Source: Norana najaformis (lineage: Eukaryota; Annelida; Clitellata; Crassiclitellata; Hormogastridae). Taken from it: 64,000 nucleotides of DNA. The notes beneath the pieces are model-generated. The model did not search any database. It was not told the origin of the DNA and saw only the letters and a list, made by a program, of their open reading frames with translations. Of the stretch, positions 58,690 through 64,000 are shown piece after piece. The DNA lies in NCBI GenBank assembly GCA_964023275.1, contig OZ029913.1, positions 48,301,976-48,365,975 of the forward strand. Direction: 5' to 3'. The translations under genes and the position numbers were made by a program. The stretch's first letter is position 1, and every line of letters starts with the position of its first letter.

Positions 58690-59100
58690 GGTATTATAAC
58701 TTAATCTAATCCAGAAATATTCATAGCACCGTTATCATAATGCACAAGGTATCTATCATTTGATGATCACTTCTAAGCAAAAATGCCTTCTAAAAGCATA
58801 ATCCATTGGACAGAAGCAGTCGAGATCCATGAGGCCTCTGGGACTGGAAGACAAGCTATGGAGGATAAGCAGTCCAAAAAAAGATGGGAATTCTGCCCTT
58901 TCCTGAATAACATCACAGAATTTGGAGATCAGACAGAAACAGGTGGTGAATTCCAGAATCTTGGGCCAGCAACCAAGAAAGACCAGGAACTCAGTACCAT
59001 TCTAGCAACAGTTAAAGCATCCTGTAAGTGAGTGCAATATTTGTGAATCTGAGGGGTAGACAAAGATGAAAGATGTGTTGGCTGGTTATGTATTACTTGT
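58690..59100 (-). mobile_element. L2-like LINE 3' fragment
   Basis: The minus strand encodes SFLVAGPRFWNSPPVSV and further C-terminal sequence, with the 3' tail near 58690-58710 (AACTTAATCTAATCC on the + strand). The GPRFWNSPP box corresponds to the G..LWN.LP signature of L2/CR1 C-termini. The open frame on the + strand here is antisense. Confidence 0.65.
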
Positions 59101-59105
59101 AAACC

Positions 59106-59185
59106 AGTGCTTCCCAAACTTTTGCCCAATGTGAAACCCATAAAATGATTTTTCATATCCTGAGGAACCCCTACCTATGAAAACA
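59106..59185. mobile_element. hAT-like terminal sequence, one end only
   Basis: CAGTGCTTCCCAAACTTTT followed by GAGGAACCCCTA resembles the terminus of hAT (Charlie-like) elements (CAG.G.TTCCCAAACTTT...). No matching opposite end was found, so this is a partial copy or coincidence with a LINE junction. Confidence 0.45.
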
Positions 59186-59289
59186 TTTACAGAACACAAG
59201 AATTTGATAGCTGGGAGTGCAGCTATCATATATATATAATATATTTTTATATTTATGTATATATAGTTGCGACACACGTGGGTCTGCCG

Positions 59290-60320
59290 ATGATTGCTTG
59301 TTTGGAGTGCAGTGGATTGGAGTGCAGTGGATGAGTCCCAAAATATCACCAACTGAAACAGGCGAGAATGAAGACAGATGATGAGATGTAGTGGCGTAGG
59401 TTGTGTCGGCAGTGCCAGTGGTGGATACTCTCACATCTGCCACCTTCTTGTCGAAGAAGTAATGGAATGCATAGGATGAAATGACATTGTCTGCTGGCGT
59501 GTGTCCCCGACCAAGCACTTTATCTGCCAAAGCCTGTGAGGTGCAGAACGCTGGGCACTGATTATCTGCAGCCAGAAATCAGAGCGTCTGGAGTTTAAAG
59601 TGTGGCAGTACAGCTGATGTCCTTCAAGCCACTCTGCACATCGGGAAGATCTGGCGGCCTCAGTCTTGGCACTATGGAAACAGCGCTCTAGACATTGAGT
59701 TCGCTTCTTTTTGTCACAGCAAGCATTGTCAAACCATGGGTCAGATGGTCTTTTGCGGATGGTCACAGTGCGAAGAGGGACCAGCCTATCAAGAATACCA
59801 GCGACGACGTTGTCATAGATACTTGCCAGTTGATCAACGTCCAGAGACATGATGTAGTCCGTGTCGCATAAAGGCGACATCTAGAGAGCTGAGCAGAATT
59901 CATCAACTTGGAAATGCTTCCAACAGCGGCGGGTTTCAGTGATGTAGAGCGGTGGTGGTCGCCTGAGGTCTGTGGACCATTTGATGAGTCCAACAGGCCA
60001 GCGTGAATCACATCGATAGTTGGAGCCAGTAGGTCCTTCCTAGTAATAACAACGTCCAGGGCACCTTCCTTGTCATGCTTTGGTTGATTAACATGGTTGG
60101 TGAAACCGAAGGACTCAATGAGGTCGGTGAACTGTTTGGACAGTAGATCAGAAGGGCGATTGAGGCATATGTTGATGTCACCCATCATGATAATGGGGTC
60201 CATCAACACTGCCAGACTTTCCAGCATGGAGGAAAGAACTGATGTCAGTACAAGTTTAAAACAACAACCTGCAGCTTCTCCTTCGAACATTAATCTCATT
60301 TTTCAGTTCTCTTGTAACCA
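59290..60320 (-). mobile_element. L2/Jockey-like LINE endonuclease and linker fragment
   Basis: The minus strand carries MGDINICLNRPSDLLSKQFT and HDKEGALDVVITR (APE endonuclease C-terminal half, at about 60040-60200), TSGDHH (the SDH box position), then linker sequence TIRKRPSDPWFDNACCDKKK (about 59700-59770) and further sequence to about 59400. Two or more frameshifts are present. No reverse transcriptase core is attached. It lies within intron 3, ending about 100 bp before exon 4. Confidence 0.75.
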
Positions 60321-60413
60321 ACTGAGGGACCAAAACATCTGGCTGTGATTCTAACCTCTCTGAAATGCCTTGTTATATTGACTTCCTAAATCTTATATGT
60401 GGCTGTGTTACAG

Positions 60414-60467
60414 GATGCCAATGTCCAGGTGGTTGTCATTGGTTGTGCCAAGTGGAAGTTTATCAAG
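60414..60467 (+). CDS. PRXL2C: PRXL2C-like, coding exon 4 (54 nt)
   Basis: Eighteen codons read DANVQVVVIGCAKWKFIK, with acceptor GTGTTACAG and donor GTCTGT, phase 0. It corresponds to the core beta strand of the PRXL2 thioredoxin fold (vertebrate EANVTLIVIG...). The next exon, expected to begin near PFC..., was not found before 64000, so the gene continues off the window. A large intact DNA transposon begins 117 bp after the donor. Confidence 0.92.
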
Positions 60468-60584
60468 GTCTGTTCTTTTCAATCCGTAAATTATACACCT
60501 ATATGAGTGGAGCAATTCTCCCTTTATTCGCATTTATCTACGTTGGCTGTGGTAGTTTGTATGCTTGCAAAGCCTATAGGATAA

Positions 60585-63208
60585 CACTGGCCAACAGAAA
60601 AATTTTTTTTTCTTGTTGCCTTCGGTTTTAGACCTGTTCTTGGGGTAATTTTGGGCGCTGATTCAGAAAATGTCATTGGATTGAGTGCATCAGGTCTAGT
60701 TTCTGAGATATCGTCGATTTTGTAAAGAAAACCCAGTCCACTCTTTAAACGATGTCTTTGGCAAAACTAAAATGTCATAATAAGCTTTATTTATGGCTAA
60801 TTATAATTCTTGCTGATTCATATAATGCCTACATCCTTATAATGTAAAATCAGCATATCTTGCCGCGTGCTGAGATATTGCTGATTCAACGAAATAACTA
60901 TTCCGTAGCCTACCGCTTACTCAGCACTAAATTCATGGCCTCATTTAGAATTTATTTGTGCTTATACAGCGTTTCATGGTTTCGAACTATGTAAATAGAT
61001 TATGCTGAAGTCAGCATTTATAGCCTATATAAACCGCCTCCTGAAAGCTAGAGCAGCCGCAGTCGTCTTAGGGCATATTAAGAGTTGGTCGCAAGAACAA
61101 TCTGTGAATGTGAGCATTAAATAACTACATGTTCTTACTATTTTTTAGGTTAGTCATTTAATTCCTCAGATGCGAACATCCTTAAGGTTATGGCTACTTC
61201 CAGACGGAGCTGCATTAACCATCCAGATATATTCTGCTACATTTGTGGGGAATACACACTAAAAGCAAACAGGAAACCGATTTCTGAGTTTGTAAAAAGA
61301 GCATATGTAGGTTATTTTGGTGTCAAACTTGGAGATCAAGATAAGCAATGGGCTCCTCATGCAGTATGCAAAACTTGTATTGAACAATTGCGCCACTGGA
61401 CAATTGGAAAGAGAAGCTGCCTGAAATTTGGTGTACCGATGGTTTGGAGGGAACAGATAAACCACTTCGACGACTGTTACTTTTGTATGGTTAATATCAT
61501 AGGCATCAATCGAAATAATCGTCACAAGTTGTCTTACCCTGATATACCTTCAGCCAGGAGACCTGTTCCGCATTCGGATATTGTACCAGTTCCACCTTTT
61601 TGCGAACTACCTCAGCTCTCAGACGATGAGACTTGCATGTCCAATATCGGACAAGATGACGAAAGTGAAGAAAGTGGGGGCAGTGACAGTGATTTCCAAT
61701 CAACTTCACACAGTGAACGTTTTGACCAAAAAGAGTTGAGTGATCTGATCAGGGACTTAAATCTTTCCAAAGAGTCCTCTGAATTGCTTGCGTCCAGACT
61801 AAAGGAAAAGAATGCACTTCAGCCTGGAACGAAAATTACAATTTATAGAAACAGAGAAAAGGATTTGCTGCCATTCTTTACCGAAGACAACAACCTAGTA
61901 TTCTGTAATGACATCAGCAACTTATTGAAGAAAATTGGTCTGTCAGATTACAGCCCAGATGAGTGGCGTCTTTTTATCGACAGTTCAAAACGTAGTCTGA
62001 AATGTGTGCTTTTAAATAACGGCAACAAATTTGGTTCTATTCCAATCGGTCACTCCACCAGGATGAAAGAAGAGTACAATGCCATCTCTTTAGTACTGGA
62101 AAAGATAAAATACAAAGAACATCAATGGGTAATTTGTGTAGACTTGAAGATGGTAAATTTCCTCCTTGGTCAACAAAGTGGCTACACAAAGTATCCCTGC
62201 TTTTTGTGTCTTTGGGACAGTAGAGCCAAGCATGAACATTGGACAAGAAAAGATTGGCCTTCGAGGAAAGACATGGTGGTTGGAGCTCAAAATGTAATCA
62301 AGGAATCTTTGGTGGCACGAGATAGGATCATACTGCCACCACTACATATAAAGCTAGGCCTGATGAAACAATTTGTCAGGGCTTTGAATAAAGAAGGTTC
62401 ATGCTTCGAATACATAGTACACAAGTTACCAGGAATTACAATGGAAAAATTGAAGGCTGGAATCTTTGATGGTCCACAGATCAGGCAACTTATGAATGAC
62501 CCACTTTTCATACCATCAGTGAATGAAATCGAATCTTGTGCCTGGTCTTCCTTTGTTCTTGTAACTAAAAATTTTCTTGGCAACAAGAAGGCAGACAATT
62601 ATGCACAACTAGTAGAGGATATGCTTCTTCATTTCAACAAGCTTGGCTGCAACATGAGCATTAAAGTCCATTATCTCCACAGTCACTTAGATCGCTTTCC
62701 AGAGAATCTTGGTGACTTCAGCGAAGAGCAAGGTGAAAGATTTCACCAAGACATCAAAACAATGGAAAATCGATATCAAGGAAGATGGGATGCACACATG
62801 ATGGCAGACTATTGCTGGAATATTATGCGCGATTGTTCCGGCAGATGCCACACTCGGAAATCGTACAAAAGGAGCTTCTTCGGTGTCAAATGACTTGAAA
62901 TTTTTATAACAAACTTGTTCTGTTTGGTATCATATAAGTACAGTTTCAGGTACTACCATTTTCTTTTAAGTATTTGTATTATTATGTTTATTTAGTGTAT
63001 CACATAATAAATTGAGCACTACATAATTATAGCTATAGCCTTATGTTTTATGGGCGAGCAGAGGCAAGGACTGGTATATGGCATAATGTTCTATATCTCG
63101 AAAACTAGACCTGCTGGGGAAAACTGGTGCCTTTTCTGGAATCAGCAGGTCAAATATACCCAGAAACAGTTCTAACATTTGAGGCAACAAATTATGTGTT
63201 GGCCAGTG
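60585..63208 (+). mobile_element. Complete-looking DNA transposon, CACTG ends, TAA duplication
   Basis: Terminal repeats CACTGGCCAACA are inverted at 60585 and 63208 and extend as imperfect inverted repeats over about 125 bp, including a shared TTGTTGCCT and AGGTCTAGTTTTCGAGATAT-like block. TAA flanks both ends (60582-60584 and 63209-63211). CACTG termini with a 3-bp duplication fit the CMC (EnSpm/CACTA) group; this is inference. It holds one open 567-codon gene. It is probably recently active, and sits in the sense direction inside the PRXL2C intron after exon 4. Confidence 0.82.
61190..62893 (+). CDS. Putative transposase, 567 aa, uninterrupted
   Basis: The N-terminus has three CxxC pairs (C16/C19, C60/C63, C96/C99) forming a probable zinc-binding DNA-recognition region. 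An acidic low-complexity linker follows (DDESEESGGSDSD, about 160-175), then a large conserved domain with RLFIDSSKRSLK (D264), WVICVDLKMVNFLLG (D318), CFLCLWDSR (C337, C340, D343), LPPLHIKLGLMKQFV and EEQGERFHQD (E512-D521). D264, D318 and E512 or E516 are plausible DDE residues, with the CxxC-WDSR a likely metal-binding insertion; this is inference. Very similar repetitive proteins occur widely in animal genomes, usually left uncharacterised (from memory). Start: first Met after a stop-rich leader, near ATGGCTACTTCC. The terminal repeats on both sides argue strongly for transposase function. A host gene is the less likely alternative. Confidence 0.82.
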   Translation: MATSRRSCINHPDIFCYICGEYTLKANRKPISEFVKRAYVGYFGVKLGDQDKQWAPHAVCKTCIEQLRHWTIGKRSCLKFGVPMVWREQINHFDDCYFCMVNIIGINRNNRHKLSYPDIPSARRPVPHSDIVPVPPFCELPQLSDDETCMSNIGQDDESEESGGSDSDFQSTSHSERFDQKELSDLIRDLNLSKESSELLASRLKEKNALQPGTKITIYRNREKDLLPFFTEDNNLVFCNDISNLLKKIGLSDYSPDEWRLFIDSSKRSLKCVLLNNGNKFGSIPIGHSTRMKEEYNAISLVLEKIKYKEHQWVICVDLKMVNFLLGQQSGYTKYPCFLCLWDSRAKHEHWTRKDWPSRKDMVVGAQNVIKESLVARDRIILPPLHIKLGLMKQFVRALNKEGSCFEYIVHKLPGITMEKLKAGIFDGPQIRQLMNDPLFIPSVNEIESCAWSSFVLVTKNFLGNKKADNYAQLVEDMLLHFNKLGCNMSIKVHYLHSHLDRFPENLGDFSEEQGERFHQDIKTMENRYQGRWDAHMMADYCWNIMRDCSGRCHTRKSYKRSFFGVK

Positions 63209-63211
63209 TAA

Positions 63212-64000
63212 TATATGAATGTATAATTATATAGAATTGAGTATCTATGTATATGCCAACATTACAGGGTATAAAATTCTTTATATTAGGCTTTGGTGGA
63301 ACAGTTCACTGTGCTTCACAAAACAGCATGGAAAGCAGGAAGTCAGCTGAGAAATTTAAATTAATTTGACCTGAAAGAAGACAATTTTTGTGAAGCGCGG
63401 TAAACCCCAACAGCATCATCATGTGTTCTACATATAAAGCTCATATGACATCATTCCTATACGAGCTTCATATGTCCTAAATATGATGTTGCTGTTGGGA
63501 AAGACACTATCACAGTTACTTCAGTTGAACTTAATTTGTCGGAGGCTTAAGACGTCTCGTGAAAGTTAATCCATCAACTCCAGATCAAATCGAGAAATAA
63601 CTGCGAGAACGGTAGTTTGATCAAAAAGAAAAACGATCTGTATAGTTATCAGTTGGTTTCTCAAAGTGATTGGGTGGTTTGATTGTGATGATGATCTCAT
63701 TTAAGACCAGTCAAAGAGAGAGAAACTTCTAAGTTATAGTTTGAAGTGTATAATAACTCTCGAGAAGTGACATTCTGAGATTCAAAGACAGTCCATCTTT
63801 AGTGTGGTTGATCAACATTTTGTCAGCAAAACTCAGTGAAAAAGGCTTAAGAAAACACCAGCCAAAGCACAAGTTAAAGCCAACGAAAACCAAAATCGCA
63901 GCTTGCCATGGCTCAATACTATTCCAGTGCTTGGTAAGGTCACCATGTTAGCTGCATAAATATCAAATCAAGTGTGTGCTGACTTCTCTGTTATCACAGG
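63212..64000. other. Continuing PRXL2C intron, no exon found
   Basis: No sequence resembling the next PRXL2C exon is visible. A short palindrome lies at 63406-63499. Nothing else is supported. Confidence 0.4.
63406..63499. repeat. Imperfect palindrome, possible micro-MITE
   Basis: CCCAACAGCATCATCAT at the left is matched, inverted, by ATGATGTTGCTGTTGGG at the right, with one extra base. A weaker inner pair involves AAGCTCATATGA and the AGCTTCATATG region. It could fold into a long hairpin; no target duplication was identified. Confidence 0.6.

Noticed and set aside
58783-59031. 82-codon plus-strand frame
   Set aside because: It is antisense to the L2 C-terminal region, which makes sense on the minus strand (GPRFWNSPP).

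Overview
This window looks like nuclear DNA of an invertebrate animal, probably a marine one. It is AT-rich, has spliced genes with long introns, and is crowded with L2/CR1-like and RTE LINEs, THAP9/P-type, Tc1/mariner, pogo-like, piggyBac and hAT sequences. The phylum cannot be fixed from the sequence.

Only one host gene is securely recognised: a peroxiredoxin-like 2C (PRXL2C/AAED1) homologue on the + strand. Its first four coding exons are at 38587-38775, 45656-45692, 57724-57755 and 60414-60467. All junctions are GT-AG, the phases agree, and the joined peptide follows the family through the CxxC motif. The 3' exons lie beyond the window. Introns of 6.9, 12.0 and 2.7 kb are almost wholly transposon debris. 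A second host gene is only hinted at by a possible last exon at 3881-3943 (-).

Layout. 1-5.5 kb: non-coding, with one short inverted-repeat element. 5.5-9.1 kb: fossil Gypsy-like LTR element (-) containing a TTAA-flanked MITE. 9.3-10.5 kb: TA-flanked element, copy 1. 11.6-13.7 kb: piggyBac pseudogene cut by a pogo-like element. 13.9-17.1 kb: LINE split by TA-element copy 2. 17.8-20.8 kb: minisatellite, LINE end and MITE. 22.0-30.1 kb: decayed THAP9/P-type transposase gene whose first intron holds an L2-type LINE with an open 1141-codon frame and a palindromic MITE. 32.8-38.5 kb: foldback element with arms built from 186-bp tandem repeats, ending about 110 bp before the PRXL2C start codon. 38.6-60.5 kb: PRXL2C with its introns, which hold RTE, L2, mariner, SINE, hAT and TA-element insertions. 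60.6-63.2 kb: a complete-looking DNA transposon with an open 567-codon frame, CACTG termini and a TAA target duplication, in the intron after exon 4.

The best candidates for something little described are the foldback element and the 60.6-63.2 kb transposon. Nested insertions with readable target duplications give a relative chronology. All family assignments come from reading motifs, not from a database search.
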